From Elioraea sp. (lineage in GTDB: Bacteria > Pseudomonadota > Alphaproteobacteria > Acetobacterales > Acetobacteraceae): a stretch of 64,000 bases of DNA. The notes under the pieces are model-generated. The model was not told the DNA's origin, did no database searches, and worked only from the letters and a program-made list of their open reading frames with translations. Shown in pieces: positions 7,577 through 18,234 of the stretch; positions within the stretch are counted from its first letter, which is position 1, and every line of letters starts with the position of its first letter. Both the position numbers and the translations under genes were made by a program. The stretch covers positions 124,001-188,000 of the forward strand of contig NZ_JALHPR010000002.1 in the NCBI RefSeq assembly GCF_022842375.1, in the 5' to 3' direction.

Positions 7577-9166
7577 TCAGGCAGCGATCCAGGACCGCGC
7601 GAGGCCGAACCACCACCCGGTCGGGTGCTGCACGTAGTTCCGCACGCGGGACTGCGTCACCGTCACGAGGTTGGGCGAGAACAGCATGATGGTCGGCACA
7701 GTCGCGCTCATCAGTTTCTGCAGCTCGACATAGATCCGCTTCCGTGCCGCGGGATCGGCGGTTTCCATGCCCTGGTCGAGCAGGCGGTCGGCGTCGGCGT
7801 TCGCCCAGTTGCGGAAATCGGCCCCCTGCGGCGGGCTGCGGAAGTGCCTGTAGTAGAGGATGTGCGGATCGGGCTGGGTGCCCCAGTCGTTGAAGGTGAA
7901 GCGCATGTTTCGTGTGCGGAACGCATTCAGCCACACGCCGAGCTCGGCGCGCTGGATGTTCAGGCGGATGCCGATGCGCTGGAGCTGCTGCGCGATCGTC
8001 ACCGCGGCCGGGTCCATCCACTCGAAGCCGATGATGCTGACGAGGTCGAGCGCGAAGCCGCCTTGCAGGCCGGCCTCGGCGAGCAGCGCACGGGCACGCT
8101 CGAGGTCAGGGCGCTGGGTGGAGAGCTCTGCGAGGGGGGCGCCCCAGCTGTCCTGCATCGCGGCGACGGTGGTGCCGAGCACCGTGCCGTGTCCGCCGAT
8201 CGAGGCCTGCATCACCGCCTCCTTGTCGATGGCGAGCGCGATGGCCTGGCGCACGCGCACGTCGCGCAGCTGCGCGAAGTTGCCGTCGAGGTCGAGCGAG
8301 TTCTGCCGCAGCGAGGGCGCCGTGCCGACGTTGAGCCCCGGCACATCACGAATCTGCTCGGCGTCCTGCGGCCTGGGCAGCATGCCGATGTCCGCACGAC
8401 GGTTGCGCAGCGCCTGCAGCAGGCTCGCGGCATTCGGCTGCACGCTGAAGAGGATGCCGTCGAGATAGGGCTGGCCTTCCTCCCAGTACTGCGCGAAGCG
8501 TGCCATGCGGATGTGGCTCTGCGGCCGGAACTCGGCCAGGCGGAACGGCCCGGTTCCCACCGATTGCTGCGACAGCCGCGCGCGCGCACCGTCGGCTGCG
8601 AAGGTATCGCGTGGAACGACGCAGCCGAAACGGTTGGTCAGCGTCATCGGCAGCGAGGCGTTCGGGCGGCTGAGCCGGATCACCACGGTATGGTCGTCGG
8701 GCGTCGTGATCTCGGCGATCGCGCCGAAATCGGCAGCGCCAGGGCTGCCATTTGCCGGGTCGCGGATGTAGTCGTAGCTGTATTTCACATCGGCCGAACT
8801 CATTGCGATTCCGGTATGGAATGTGACGTTCCGGCGCAGCGTGAAGGTGTAGGTGAGGCCGTCGGGCGAGATCTGCATCCGCTCGGCCAGCAGCGGCCGC
8901 GCCTCGCCCGATGGGTGCTCGTACATCAGCCCCTGGTACATCAGGACGGTGACGGCGGTGCGCGCATCCCCGGCCTGGTGAAAGGGATCGAGGTTCGGCG
9001 GCTCGTTGGCGATCGCGACCGTCAGCGTGCCGCCCCGCCGTGCCTGCGGATCCATGGGCCCATAGACGTCAGGGGCTGCTCCTTGCGCATGCGGCAGGCC
9101 GGGTACGGCGAGCAGGCCAGCGGTGCCGAGCATCGCGGCGCGGCGGCTGATCGAAGGCGTCCACAT
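7577..9166 (-). CDS. ABC transporter substrate-binding protein, family 5
   Basis: A 529-residue periplasmic binding protein of the DppA/OppA family (SBP_bac_5). Start chosen at ATG 9166 because GGGAG lies about 10 bases upstream; an in-frame ATG at 9184 has no such site. A signal peptide with twin arginine (SRRAAMLG) and an AQG cleavage region spans residues 1-26. The mature part has GGTLTVAIANEPPNLDP and the MYEHPSGEARPLLAE segment, typical of the family. It is the solute receptor of the importer in this operon and lies 26 bases after a creatininase-family gene, suggesting an amide, peptide or opine-like ligand. Confidence 0.93.
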   Translation of the reverse strand: MWTPSISRRAAMLGTAGLLAVPGLPHAQGAAPDVYGPMDPQARRGGTLTVAIANEPPNLDPFHQAGDARTAVTVLMYQGLMYEHPSGEARPLLAERMQISPDGLTYTFTLRRNVTFHTGIAMSSADVKYSYDYIRDPANGSPGAADFGAIAEITTPDDHTVVIRLSRPNASLPMTLTNRFGCVVPRDTFAADGARARLSQQSVGTGPFRLAEFRPQSHIRMARFAQYWEEGQPYLDGILFSVQPNAASLLQALRNRRADIGMLPRPQDAEQIRDVPGLNVGTAPSLRQNSLDLDGNFAQLRDVRVRQAIALAIDKEAVMQASIGGHGTVLGTTVAAMQDSWGAPLAELSTQRPDLERARALLAEAGLQGGFALDLVSIIGFEWMDPAAVTIAQQLQRIGIRLNIQRAELGVWLNAFRTRNMRFTFNDWGTQPDPHILYYRHFRSPPQGADFRNWANADADRLLDQGMETADPAARKRIYVELQKLMSATVPTIMLFSPNLVTVTQSRVRNYVQHPTGWWFGLARSWIAA

Positions 9167-9192
9167 TGTCTCGTTCTCCCTCATGTCGTCAG

Positions 9193-9942
9193 TCAGCGTT
9201 GCAGGAAGGCGTTGATGAAGGCGACGGTGCGCGTGACGGCGGTGGCGACGATGTCCTCGCCCGCCTCCGCCGTGGCGAGGCGCGCATCGCCGAACACGCC
9301 GTTGCGCGTCTGCTCGTGGAACGGGATCGGCACCTGAACGAAGAAAGGCTGCTCGTTGGTGCCGAGCGGCAGGTCGAGCGGGATCATCTCGCCAGGCGCC
9401 AGCGCATCGCGGCGGACGAGCTCCGGTGCCAGTGCAAGTGCGACCGACACTTCCACCTCGCACGCATGGCCGTAGCGCGGCGTCCTGCCATGCGCCTTCA
9501 CGCGGTCCGCCGCCTGCTGGAAGTAGAACGCGACCGCCGCCTGCATGCCCACCTCGTAGAGGATGCGCGAGGCCGCGACCGCGAGCGCCGTGGTGTTGCC
9601 GTTGTGGCCGTTGACGAGCAGCAGATGCGTCAGCCCATGCGCCTTCATGCTGCGCGCGACATCGATGCAGCAGCCGAGGAACGTTTCCTCCGACAGGGTG
9701 ACGGTGCCGGCAAACCCCATGTGATGGCGCGAGAGCCCGTAGGGCAGCGGCGGCAGCACCACCGCCCTGGGCCCCACCGCCTCGGCCAGCCGCTGGGCGA
9801 TGCGGTGGGCGATCACATAATCGGTGGAGGTGCGCATGTTGGGCCCGTGCTGCTCGGTCGCACCGACGGGCAGGAGTGCGAGCAGCGGCCTCGCTGCGGC
9901 GAACTCCACCGTCGTCATCTCCGCGAGTTCGAGCCAGGCCAT
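9193..9942 (-). CDS. Creatininase-family amidohydrolase
   Basis: A 249-residue cytoplasmic metal-dependent amide hydrolase. Start chosen at ATG 9942, with AGGGGG about 8 bases upstream; a GTG 6 bases earlier is too close to that site. Metal-site motifs are GATEQHGP near residues 28-35, the Asp in TSTDY, the His pair in LSRHHMGFAGT and the Glu in CEVEVS; LLVNGHNGNT is the strongest family signature. Known relatives open creatinine or cyclic amides, or act on formamides. In this operon it probably cleaves the amide of the imported compound or of a pathway intermediate. Confidence 0.9.
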   Translation of the reverse strand: MAWLELAEMTTVEFAAARPLLALLPVGATEQHGPNMRTSTDYVIAHRIAQRLAEAVGPRAVVLPPLPYGLSRHHMGFAGTVTLSEETFLGCCIDVARSMKAHGLTHLLLVNGHNGNTTALAVAASRILYEVGMQAAVAFYFQQAADRVKAHGRTPRYGHACEVEVSVALALAPELVRRDALAPGEMIPLDLPLGTNEQPFFVQVPIPFHEQTRNGVFGDARLATAEAGEDIVATAVTRTVAFINAFLQR

Positions 9943-9944
9943 GC

Positions 9945-10412
9945 TCACGCCCCCTTCAGCGCGAACACGAACTCGATCTCCACCGGCACGCCGCGCGGCA
10001 GCATGGCGACGCCAATGGCACTGCGTGCATGCCGGCCGCTGTCGCCGAACACCGTGCCGAATAGTTTTGATGCCGCATCGATCACCTTCGGCTGGTCGAT
10101 GAAGCCAGGTGCGGAGGCGACAAAGCCCGTGACCTTGATGGCGCGCGCGACATGATCGAGAGAGCCCGTTGCCGCGCGCAGCACGGCCAGCGCCTGCATC
10201 GCGCAGAGTTCCGCCGCCTTCCGGCCCGTCTCCACGTCGACCCCGTCGCCGAGCCGGCCGAGATGGGGAAGCGAACCGTCTGCCGCGCGCGGCAGCTGGC
10301 CGCTGACCCACACGAGCCCTGCGTGCACCACCGCCGGCACATAGTCGAAGGCCGGCGGGGTCACCGGCGGAAGGATCAGTCCAAGCTCGGCAAGCCGCGC
10401 CTCGTGGCTCAT
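9945..10412 (-). CDS. RidA/YjgF-family protein
   Basis: A 155-residue protein of the RidA superfamily, longer at the N-terminus than E. coli RidA (about 128), as in the YjgH/YER057c-like branch. RidA proteins hydrolyse reactive enamine/imine intermediates to ketones and ammonia. Seen are VWVSGQLPR near residues 34-42, a central helix with KAAELCAMQAL, and RSAIGVAMLPRGVPVEIEFVFAL near the end; the RS-Arg corresponds to the substrate carboxylate-binding position. Its place beside a creatininase-type amidohydrolase suggests it clears an imine or does a deaminative step in this pathway. Stop and start overlap its neighbours by a few bases. Confidence 0.9.
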   Translation of the reverse strand: MSHEARLAELGLILPPVTPPAFDYVPAVVHAGLVWVSGQLPRAADGSLPHLGRLGDGVDVETGRKAAELCAMQALAVLRAATGSLDHVARAIKVTGFVASAPGFIDQPKVIDAASKLFGTVFGDSGRHARSAIGVAMLPRGVPVEIEFVFALKGA

Positions 10413-11326
10413 GCGTCTTTCCTCATGTCTGCAAGCGTGTCGGTGAGAATGTCGGCGAGGCTCCGCGCGGGCGCCCAGCCAAGTCCGCGGAGCGCGCTGT
10501 CATCGACCAGCGGGAACGCAGCGGGCACCGGCAGCGGCACGGCCTCGATCAGCGGCGAGAGCGTGGCGGCGATGGCGGGCAGGCTCGTCGTCAGCCCGGC
10601 CATGTTCAGCACGCGCGGCGGCCCGCGCAGCCCGGCAAGGAGAAGCAGCGCCGCCGCGGCATCATCGCCGTGAACGGCATCGAACGCAGCGGGCGAGACC
10701 TCCTCCCGCAGCGCCCTGCCGTCAGCAGCAGCACGCAGCATCCGCGCATAGCTGCCGGCGGCGCCGGCGTACCAGCGGCCGGGCCCGAGCACCAGCGGCA
10801 GCCGCAGCGTGACCACGTCGAGCCCCAGCGCCGCTGCGCCCCACTGCGCCGCCTGTTCCGCCATCAGCTTGGTCAGGCCGTAGGCCGTGCGCGGCGCCGG
10901 CGGCGCTGCCTCGTCGACGCGTGCCGCGCCATAGTCGGTTGCCGGGCCGTAGACGACCGTCGAGCCGCACTGCACCACGCGCGCGATGCCCGCCGCGGCG
11001 CAGGCGGCAAGCGTGGCCGCGAAGGCACCGGCGTTGACGGCAGCGGCGCGCGCGACATCGGCCTCGGCCGTCCGGGCGAGCCCGTCTCCGGTGGGGTTGT
11101 GGCCGGCTGCCCAGATCACGGCGTCAGGCCTGAATGCGACCAGCGCTGCAGCAAGAGCGCCCCCCTCCTGCCCTTCGCCGGCAAACCGCGTGATGGCGAG
11201 GCCTGCGGCGAGGTCGCGCCCCGCCGGCCCGAAGCTCGCGCAGGCCATGCCGCGCGCGACGGCCGCGCGCAGCACCCGGCTGCCGAGGAAGCCGCCACCG
11301 CCGATGACGAGAAGGCGTTCGATCAT
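10409..11326 (-). CDS. NAD(P)-dependent epimerase/dehydratase (extended SDR)
   Basis: A 305-residue Rossmann protein. The nucleotide-binding motif GGGGFLG is at residues 9-15 and the catalytic Tyr-x3-Lys is in AYGLTKLMAEQ, with the partner serine in QCGSTVVYG, a classical extended short-chain dehydrogenase triad. The start ATG overlaps the stop of the ABC ATPase upstream (ATGA). Relatives epimerise nucleotide sugars or oxidise sugar acids (uronate dehydrogenases). Placement beside a mandelate-racemase-type sugar-acid enzyme makes oxidation or epimerisation of a sugar acid plausible, but the substrate is not readable. Confidence 0.85.
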   Translation of the reverse strand: MIERLLVIGGGGFLGSRVLRAAVARGMACASFGPAGRDLAAGLAITRFAGEGQEGGALAAALVAFRPDAVIWAAGHNPTGDGLARTAEADVARAAAVNAGAFAATLAACAAAGIARVVQCGSTVVYGPATDYGAARVDEAAPPAPRTAYGLTKLMAEQAAQWGAAALGLDVVTLRLPLVLGPGRWYAGAAGSYARMLRAAADGRALREEVSPAAFDAVHGDDAAAALLLLAGLRGPPRVLNMAGLTTSLPAIAATLSPLIEAVPLPVPAAFPLVDDSALRGLGWAPARSLADILTDTLADMRKDA

Positions 11327-12293
11327 GGCAGCACCAGGTCGTTGCGGATGCACGCGGCACGCCGGCCCGGGCCGACCTCGCGCAGTGCGGGAACATCCTC
11401 CGCGCAGGCAGGCAAGGCGTGCGGGCAGCGCGTTCGGAACACGCAGCCCGACGGCGGGTCGGCCGGGCTCGGGATCTCGCCCGTGAGCACGATGCGCGGC
11501 CCCCGCGCGCGCCCTGGCCTGGCCGGCGAGGCAGAGAGCAGGGCGCGCGTGTAGGGGTGGCGCGGATCGCGGAACAGCGCCTCCGCCGGCGCCTCCTCCA
11601 TCACCCGGCCGAGATAGAGCACCGCGACCCTGTCGCACAGCGCGCGCACCGCGCCGAGGTCGTGCGAGACGAAGAGCAGCGCGAGCCCACGCTCGGCACG
11701 CAGGTCGCGCAGCAATGCGAGGATTGCCGCGCCGACCGAGACATCAAGGGCGGAGACGGGCTCGTCCGCCACGAGGAATTCCGGCTCGACGGCGAGTGCG
11801 CGGGCGATCGCGACACGCTGGCGCTGACCCCCCGACAATGCGCGCGGCGGGCGCGCTGCCATCTCGGGCGGCAGGCCTACGCGCGCGAGCAGCGCAGCGA
11901 CACGACCGCGCGCCTCCTCGCGCGTGGCGAGCCCGTGCAGGAGCATCCCGTCGGCCACCGCTGCGCCCACGGTCATGCGCGGGTTGAGGCTTCCGAAAGG
12001 GTCCTGAAAGACCATCTGCATGCGCCGGCGCAATGGCCGCATGGCGCCACGGTCGAGCGCGGTGATGTCGTGGCCGTCGAACCGCACGCTGCCCATGGTC
12101 GGCCGCAGCAGGCGAAGCAGCAGCCTGCCAATGGTGGACTTGCCGCTGCCGCTCTCGCCGACGAGGCCGAGCGCCTCGCCGCGCGCGATGGTGACATCCA
12201 CGCCCGCGACGGCACGCACCGGTCTCCGGCGTGGCGCGAGGAGGCTCGGCCCGCCGAACTCCATCTCAAGCCCATGTGCTTCGACCAGCGCGC

Positions 12294-12297
<4 letters not shown>
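11323..12297 (-). CDS. Peptide-type ABC transporter ATP-binding protein (DppF-like)
   Basis: A 324-residue ATPase. Walker A GESGSGKS is at 47-54, the Q-loop is in MVFQDPFGSLNPR, the signature is LSGGQRQR, Walker B is FLVADEPVSALD and the switch His is in VSHDLG. The C-terminal oligopeptide-transporter domain carries the usual Cys-containing stretch (GCVFRTRC). It pairs with the DppD-like ATPase at 12294, which it overlaps by 4 bases, to power the importer formed by the 5835 and 6626 permeases. Confidence 0.95.
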
Positions 12298-13282
<985 letters not shown>

Positions 13283-13286
<4 letters not shown>

Positions 13287-14449
13287 CGCGGGCGGAAGCG
13301 CGCGAGTGCGGCCCGGTCCGGCTCGACCCCGAGGCCGGGTGCAGTCGGCACGGCAATGCGCCCGTTCACGGGACGCAGCGGCGCGAGCAGGACCTCCTCG
13401 CGGAGCGGGTTGTCGGCAACGTCATATTCGACCCAGGGCGGATCGACCTCATGGGTGGTCGCGGGATAGGCCGGGTGCGCCGCGACCAGGTGTACCGCCG
13501 CCGCGAGCCCGAGCCCGCTACCCCACACATGCGGCGAGAGCCTTGCGTGGCGGAGCGTGCAGAGCTGCGAGATCAGACGACCCTGGCTCAGCCCGCCGAC
13601 CAGTGCGAGATCGGGCTGCGCCACGTCGAGCGCGCGAGGTGCGAGCAGCCGGTCGAAGGCGAAGGCGGTGTACAGCGCCTCCCCGGTGGCGACGGGAACG
13701 GTCGCGCGCGCATGCAGCAGGCGATATCCCTCCTGCTCGGCGGGTGCGAGCGGCTCCTCGAACCAGCCGACGTCAAGCCCGTCGAGCGCGCGCATCGAGG
13801 CCAGCACCTGGTCGAGCGTATAGGCGCCGTTGGCGTCGACGAACACGCGCATCGCAGCACCATGCGCCTCGCGGACGAGCTTCACGCGTGCTGCGTCATC
13901 GCCCGGACCGCGGCCGATCTTGATCTTGCAGGCGGGGAAGCCCGTGAAGCGGGGCAGCTGCGCGGCGAGGCCGCGAGCGGTGTCTGCGGTGAAGTAGCCG
14001 CCGGAGGCGTAGCAGAGCACCTCCTCGCGCGCCCTGCCGCCGATCAGCGCATGCACGGGCAGCCCGAGGTCCTTGCCCAGCGCGTCATGCACCGCGATGT
14101 CCAGCCCCGACAACAGCGCCATCAGGGCGTTCTCGACACCGAAATGATAGTTCTGCGCGATCAGCGTGTGGAACAGCACGGCATGGTCCGTCAGCCGCGC
14201 ACCACGCCAGCGCTGCTCGACGAGGCCCAGATAGGCGGCGGGGAAGTCGGGCGGGCCCCAGGCCTCGCCCCAGCCGGTGACGCCGGTATTCGTTTCGATC
14301 TCGACCAGGGTCGCGCCGCGCGACGCTGTCAGCCCGCGGGCCATGCCGTAGGCGTGGCTGTCGGGCATCACGTGCAGGAGCGGGTGAAGGCGGATGCGCG
14401 TGATCCGGGCAGCGCTGTCGCGTGGCGGGTTGGCAGAAGGATCGGTCAT
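13283..14449 (-). CDS. Enolase-superfamily enzyme, mandelate racemase-like
   Basis: A 388-residue TIM-barrel enzyme acting on a carboxylate by proton abstraction with magnesium. Visible active-site positions are Lys-x-Lys in CKIKIG, the metal ligands Asp in DANGAY, Glu in FEEPLAP and Glu in ATGEAL, and the general-base His in SPHVWGSG. KxK plus His is the mandelate racemase subgroup pattern, found in racemases and acid-sugar dehydratases. It is the first enzyme gene after the GntR regulator and overlaps it by 4 bases, so its substrate probably defines the operon. Racemase and dehydratase cannot be separated from sequence. Confidence 0.9.
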
Positions 14450-15102
14450 GGCAGGAGCCGCTTTCTTGAGCCTTGCAGATGGGCGGTCATCGCCGCTTCG
14501 GCCGCTGCCTCGTCCCCGGCTTCGAGGGCGGCGAGCAGCCGCCGGTGCTCGCCGGCGGTCTCCTCCGCTCCGGTCTGCGCGGTGAGATAGAGCCGCGAGA
14601 CGTGGATCTGCGCGTTCAACGCAGCGAGCGCCTGGCGCGCCGGGGCGTTGCCGGACGCCTCCGCGATGGTGGCATGGAAGCTCTCGTCGGCCGCCGCATG
14701 CGCGTGGTGGCGCTGCCAGGGTCCGTGGCGCGCCTCGGGCGTCATCGCCGCGAGTGCACAGCGCAGTTGCTCAAGCTGGGCGTGGCCGATGCGCAGCGCG
14801 GCCTGTGCGGCGAGCCAGGGCTCGAGCCGCAGCCGTGTGTCGAACATCGCGTGCAGGAAGCCCGGATCGGGCATCGGCGCGACGGAGAAGCCGAGGAAGG
14901 CTTCGTTGCGAACGAGCCCGCGCGCTGCGAGGGCGGACAGGGCCTCGCGCAGCGGGGACGAGCTCACCCCCATCTCACGTGCCAGCGCATCAATGTTCAG
15001 CCGCGCCCCCGGAGCAAGGTCGCGGTCCATGATCCTTTCGAGCAGGCGCGCGCGGACCTGCTGGGCGAGTCCGACTCGCGTGAGTGTTCGTGCATCCTGC
15101 AT
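14446..15102 (-). CDS. GntR-family transcriptional regulator (FCD type)
   Basis: A 218-residue regulator. Start taken at ATG 15102, where homology to the family begins (QVRARLLERIMDRDLAPGARL); the longer frame upstream looks non-coding. Residues 10-75 form the winged helix, with VSSSPLREALSALAARGLV as recognition helix and wing. The remainder is an all-helical FCD effector domain with Asp/His candidates for metal and ligand binding (e.g. ESFHATI). It is the first gene of the 15102-5835 operon. A perfect 12-base palindrome overlapping its own start codon matches the FadR-subfamily operator pattern, so autoregulation is likely. The Shine-Dalgarno sequence is weak. Confidence 0.9.
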   Translation of the reverse strand: MQDARTLTRVGLAQQVRARLLERIMDRDLAPGARLNIDALAREMGVSSSPLREALSALAARGLVRNEAFLGFSVAPMPDPGFLHAMFDTRLRLEPWLAAQAALRIGHAQLEQLRCALAAMTPEARHGPWQRHHAHAAADESFHATIAEASGNAPARQALAALNAQIHVSRLYLTAQTGAEETAGEHRRLLAALEAGDEAAAEAAMTAHLQGSRKRLLP

Positions 15103-15112
15103 CGTGCACGAT
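15101..15112. promoter_or_regulatory. Palindrome ATCGTGCACGAT over the GntR start codon, probable operator
   Basis: The 12-base perfect palindrome contains TCGTGCACGA, which fits the T-n-GT-n2-AC-n-A pattern of FadR/FCD-type GntR operators at every fixed position. It overlaps the last two bases of the start codon of the GntR gene at 15102 and extends upstream. A bound dimer would block both transcription and ribosome access, giving negative autoregulation of the operon. Confidence 0.6.
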
Positions 15113-15211
15113 CTTTCGCGATAAACCGCCCGGCGGCAAGGGGTGTCGGCATGACATGACTGCAGCGGCCGAGGATCACTGGGGCCGAGGGGAGATCGAC
15201 AGGGGCCCTCC

Positions 15212-15976
15212 TCATTCATCGCCATCGCGACCGAGCAGGCGGCTCAGGAATGCCCGCGTCCGAGGCTCCTGTGGTGCCGCGAAGAGCTGGTCCGGGGGCC
15301 CCCTCTCCACGACGCGGCCGTGATCCATGAACACGACATCATCAGCGACGTCGCGTGCGAACCCCATTTCATGCGTCACGACCAGCATCGTCATTCCTTC
15401 GCGGGAGAGCGTCCGCATCACCTTCAGGACCTCGCCGACAAGCTCGGGATCGAGCGCCGAGGTCACTTCATCGAACAGCATCAGCCGCGGCCGCATCATC
15501 AGCGCGCGCGCAATCGCTGCACGCTGTTGCTGGCCCCCCGAAAGCTTGGCCGGATAGGCCTCCGCCTTCTCCGCGAGTCCGACGACAGCGAGCAAGTCGC
15601 GCGCACGCGCCTCTGCCTCGGCCCTGCCGAGACCGAGGACGCGCCGCGGTGCGAGCGTGAGATTGTCGAGGACCGTCAGATGCGGAAACAGATTGAAGCT
15701 CTGGAAGACCATGCCGATGTCGTGTGCGGCCACCGCCTGGGCCTGGCCAACTCGCTCGCTCGACGCGACGAACTTGCCATCGAGCATGATCGTTCCCGCA
15801 GCGATCGGCTCAAGCCGGGCGATGCACCGGAGCAGCGTGCTCTTGCCCGACCCGCTGGGCCCGATGATGACGAGCGCGCTGCCCGCCGCCACATCCAGGT
15901 CGACGCCGTCAAGCACCGTCGTGCTGCCGTAGCGCTTGACGAGCTGACGCACCGAGAGAAGCAGCTCACCCGTCAT
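15212..15976 (-). CDS. Polar amino acid ABC transporter ATP-binding protein (GlnQ/HisP-like)
   Basis: A 254-residue ATPase of the polar amino acid family. Walker [10 protein letters not shown] is near residues 38-46, Q-loop [12 protein letters not shown], signature LSGGQQQR, Walker [13 protein letters not shown], switch VTHEMGFA. The phrases FQSFNLFPH and [10 protein letters not shown] are typical of GlnQ-type rather than peptide-type ATPases. The ATG overlaps the stop of the permease upstream (ATGA). It is the last gene of the operon 18975-15212. Confidence 0.95.
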   Translation of the reverse strand: MTGELLLSVRQLVKRYGSTTVLDGVDLDVAAGSALVIIGPSGSGKSTLLRCIARLEPIAAGTIMLDGKFVASSERVGQAQAVAAHDIGMVFQSFNLFPHLTVLDNLTLAPRRVLGLGRAEAEARARDLLAVVGLAEKAEAYPAKLSGGQQQRAAIARALMMRPRLMLFDEVTSALDPELVGEVLKVMRTLSREGMTMLVVTHEMGFARDVADDVVFMDHGRVVERGPPDQLFAAPQEPRTRAFLSRLLGRDGDE

Positions 15977-16641
15977 GCACGCGCTCTCGCCACGCGCTTT
16001 TCGAGTGCCATGAACGCCAGCGCGATCGGGTAGGTCAGGACGAAGTAGGCGACGGCGATCACCGTGAGCACCTCCACCGGCCGGAACGTCTCGAGCGCCA
16101 CGAGCTGGCCCACCCGCAGAAGTTCCGGCGCACCGATCGCAGACGCAAGAGCGGTGCCCTTCACGAGATAGATCACCGTCGTCCCCGTCGGCGCCAGGAC
16201 GAGCCGTGCGGCCTGGGGCAGGATCACGCTTCGCAGCGTATCGAGCCGGCCGAGGCCGAGAACCTTGGCTGCCTGCCACTGCGTTGCCGGTACAGCCTCC
16301 ACGCCGGCGCGGAAGATCTCGGCGAAGAACGCGGCAATGTTGAGCCCGAGCGCAAGCGCCGCGGCGCCGAACGGATCGAGCTCTATACCCGTCAGCGGCG
16401 GGAGGCCGTAATAGAACCAGATGATCTGCACGAGCGGGGGAGTGGTGCGGAACAGCTCGATATAGAGATACGCCGGCCACGCGAGCAGACGGGTTCCGGA
16501 CAGTCGGGCAAGGGCAAGCAGCAAGCCGAGCACGACGCCGAGGACGACGCTGATGACGCCGAGGCGGAATGTCACCCACAGGCCGGACGCGAGGTCTGGC
16601 AGGTAGGGGACAACCACATCAATGTCGAACATCGCGCCCAC
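15973..16641 (-). CDS. Polar amino acid ABC transporter permease 1
   Basis: A 222-residue inner-membrane permease of the HisM/GlnP type with five predicted helices. GTG 16641 is chosen because GGAG sits 7 bases upstream; the ATG three codons later has no site at proper distance. The segment [17 protein letters not shown] and the EAA-loop [24 protein letters not shown] are family signatures. It pairs with the similar permease at 17551 to form a heteromeric pore. Confidence 0.93.
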   Translation of the reverse strand: MGAMFDIDVVVPYLPDLASGLWVTFRLGVISVVLGVVLGLLLALARLSGTRLLAWPAYLYIELFRTTPPLVQIIWFYYGLPPLTGIELDPFGAAALALGLNIAAFFAEIFRAGVEAVPATQWQAAKVLGLGRLDTLRSVILPQAARLVLAPTGTTVIYLVKGTALASAIGAPELLRVGQLVALETFRPVEVLTVIAVAYFVLTYPIALAFMALEKRVARARA

Positions 16642-16659
16642 AGCGTCGCTCCGCCAGGC

Positions 16660-17481
16660 TCAGTTGGTCGCGGTGATCTGCTCCGGCGTCATGAAGCGGT
16701 CGAACAGGCGCTGCATGTCCCCGGACTCCCGAAGCTTCGCGATGAAGGCGTTGAGCGCGCTGTTGAATGCCGTATCGCCCTTCGCATGCGCATAGCCGAC
16801 ACGGCACGGCCTGACATCGAGCGGCGTGGTCGGGCCAGGGAAGAAGGCCAGTCGGTCGCCGAACGCGCCGCGTGCGACGGTCATCTGCACCGGCGTGTCG
16901 AGCACCACCGCATCGGCACGGCCGGCGAGCACTTCCTGGACCAGATCCGCTGAGGTCGACTGGCCGAACCCCCTCAGCGTGGCCAGGGGGGCAGCCTCCT
17001 TCGCGACGGATTCCGACCATGAGCCGGTCGGGACGGCGAATGTCACCGTCGGGCGGTTGAACGCCTCGAGGGTGGTCAGTCCCTTGGGATTGTCGCTGCG
17101 CATGACGAAGATGGCGCCGATCCTGAGGTAGCTCTCCGAGAAGTCGACGACCTCGAGGCGCGCGGGCGTGATGCAGGTTGCCGGAACGACGTCCCACCGT
17201 TTCGTCGTGATGCCGGCGACCGCCGTGGCCCACTCCGCCGGGACGACGTTCAGCCTGACGCCGAGCTCCTGGGCGAACAGGCGCATGACCTCGACATCGA
17301 TGCCAACGTGATCGCCGTTCGGCCGGCGTGAGATGAACGGACGGTACAGCACGCCAGCGACCCGCAACTCTCCACGCTGCCTGATCTCGTCAAGCACGCC
17401 CTGCGCCTGCGCAGATCCGGGGGCGGCAAGTGTTGGCAACAAGAGAGCCGCAGCTGCAGCCAGAACAAGTGCACGACGCAT
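16660..17481 (-). CDS. Amino acid ABC transporter substrate-binding protein, family 3
   Basis: A 273-residue periplasmic binding protein (SBP_bac_3). ATG 17481 has AGGAGG five bases upstream; a GTG two codons earlier overlaps that site and is rejected. A Sec signal peptide ends near AQAQ at residue 28. The family pattern includes the RGELRVAGVLYRPF opening, GIDVEVMRLFAQELG, and the FSESYL segment. The gene order permease, binding protein, permease, ATPase is usual for polar amino acid systems. The ligand side chain cannot be inferred. Confidence 0.93.
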   Translation of the reverse strand: MRRALVLAAAAALLLPTLAAPGSAQAQGVLDEIRQRGELRVAGVLYRPFISRRPNGDHVGIDVEVMRLFAQELGVRLNVVPAEWATAVAGITTKRWDVVPATCITPARLEVVDFSESYLRIGAIFVMRSDNPKGLTTLEAFNRPTVTFAVPTGSWSESVAKEAAPLATLRGFGQSTSADLVQEVLAGRADAVVLDTPVQMTVARGAFGDRLAFFPGPTTPLDVRPCRVGYAHAKGDTAFNSALNAFIAKLRESGDMQRLFDRFMTPEQITATN

Positions 17482-17550
17482 TGTCACCTCCTGTGTTCGT
17501 GGATGGCGATTGTCGTCGCCATCGCCGACCCGCCCGCGACCATCGCGGGC

Positions 17551-18219
17551 CTAGTCGATCCGGAAAGCCGCGCCGCTACGGCGTTCGAGCGAGGCTGACA
17601 GCAGCACGAGCGGATAGGTCAGGATGAGGTAGATCCCTGCCACGAGCGTGAGAACCTCGAGAGGCCTGAACGTCTCGGCGGAGAGAATCTGGCCTCGGTT
17701 CATCAACTCGGGTAGCGCGATCACCGCAGCCAACGACGATTGTTTCAGGGTGGTCACGAGCGTGTTGCAGCCTGGAGCAAGCATCAGCCTGAGCGCCTGC
17801 GGCAGCACCACCTCGAACAGCCGCGACCGCGCGGGAAGCCCTAGCACGCGGGCCGCGTCGGTCTGGCCGGACGGAACCGCGAGGATGCCGCCACGCAGGA
17901 TCTCTGCCATCTGCGCGCTGACACTGAAGGCCAGCGCACCGGCAACGACGGTGAACGCGGACAGGCGCACATCGAGCAGAACCGGCAGGGCGTAGTAGGC
18001 CCATACGAGATGAACCAGGGGCGGTGTGGTGCGGAAGAACTCGATCCAGCCGAGTGCCACCTGGCTCGCGACCGGAACGCGGGCGATCCGAACGAGTGCG
18101 AGCGGCAGCGCAAGCGTGGTGCCGATGAGGAAGGCGGCGACCGTCAGCGCCAGCGTCAGTGGCACGCCGATCAGCAGGCTGGGCAGGTCGCCGATGACCG
18201 CGTCCAGCCGGAACTCCAT
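17551..18219 (-). CDS. Polar amino acid ABC transporter permease 2
   Basis: A 222-residue inner-membrane permease, a paralogue of the one at 15973: both have FFRTTPPLV-type and LGLPARSRLFEVVLPQA-type segments. Five helices are predicted. It lies 15 bases after the GntR-family regulator gene and 69 bases before the binding-protein gene, in one operon. Two different permeases imply a heterodimeric channel. Confidence 0.93.
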   Translation of the reverse strand: MEFRLDAVIGDLPSLLIGVPLTLALTVAAFLIGTTLALPLALVRIARVPVASQVALGWIEFFRTTPPLVHLVWAYYALPVLLDVRLSAFTVVAGALAFSVSAQMAEILRGGILAVPSGQTDAARVLGLPARSRLFEVVLPQALRLMLAPGCNTLVTTLKQSSLAAVIALPELMNRGQILSAETFRPLEVLTLVAGIYLILTYPLVLLSASLERRSGAAFRID

Positions 18220-18234
18220 TCCCGCCCCCGCGCG

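Noticed and set aside
6881-9337. An 818-codon + strand frame opposite the DppB-like permease and binding protein
   Set aside because: Composition is Arg/His-rich, no recognisable domain is present, and the - strand genes account fully for the region.
15103-15225. Longer N-terminus for the GntR regulator (start near 15225)
   Set aside because: The extra 41 residues are Arg/Pro/Cys-rich with no family homology, and the domain begins right after ATG 15102.
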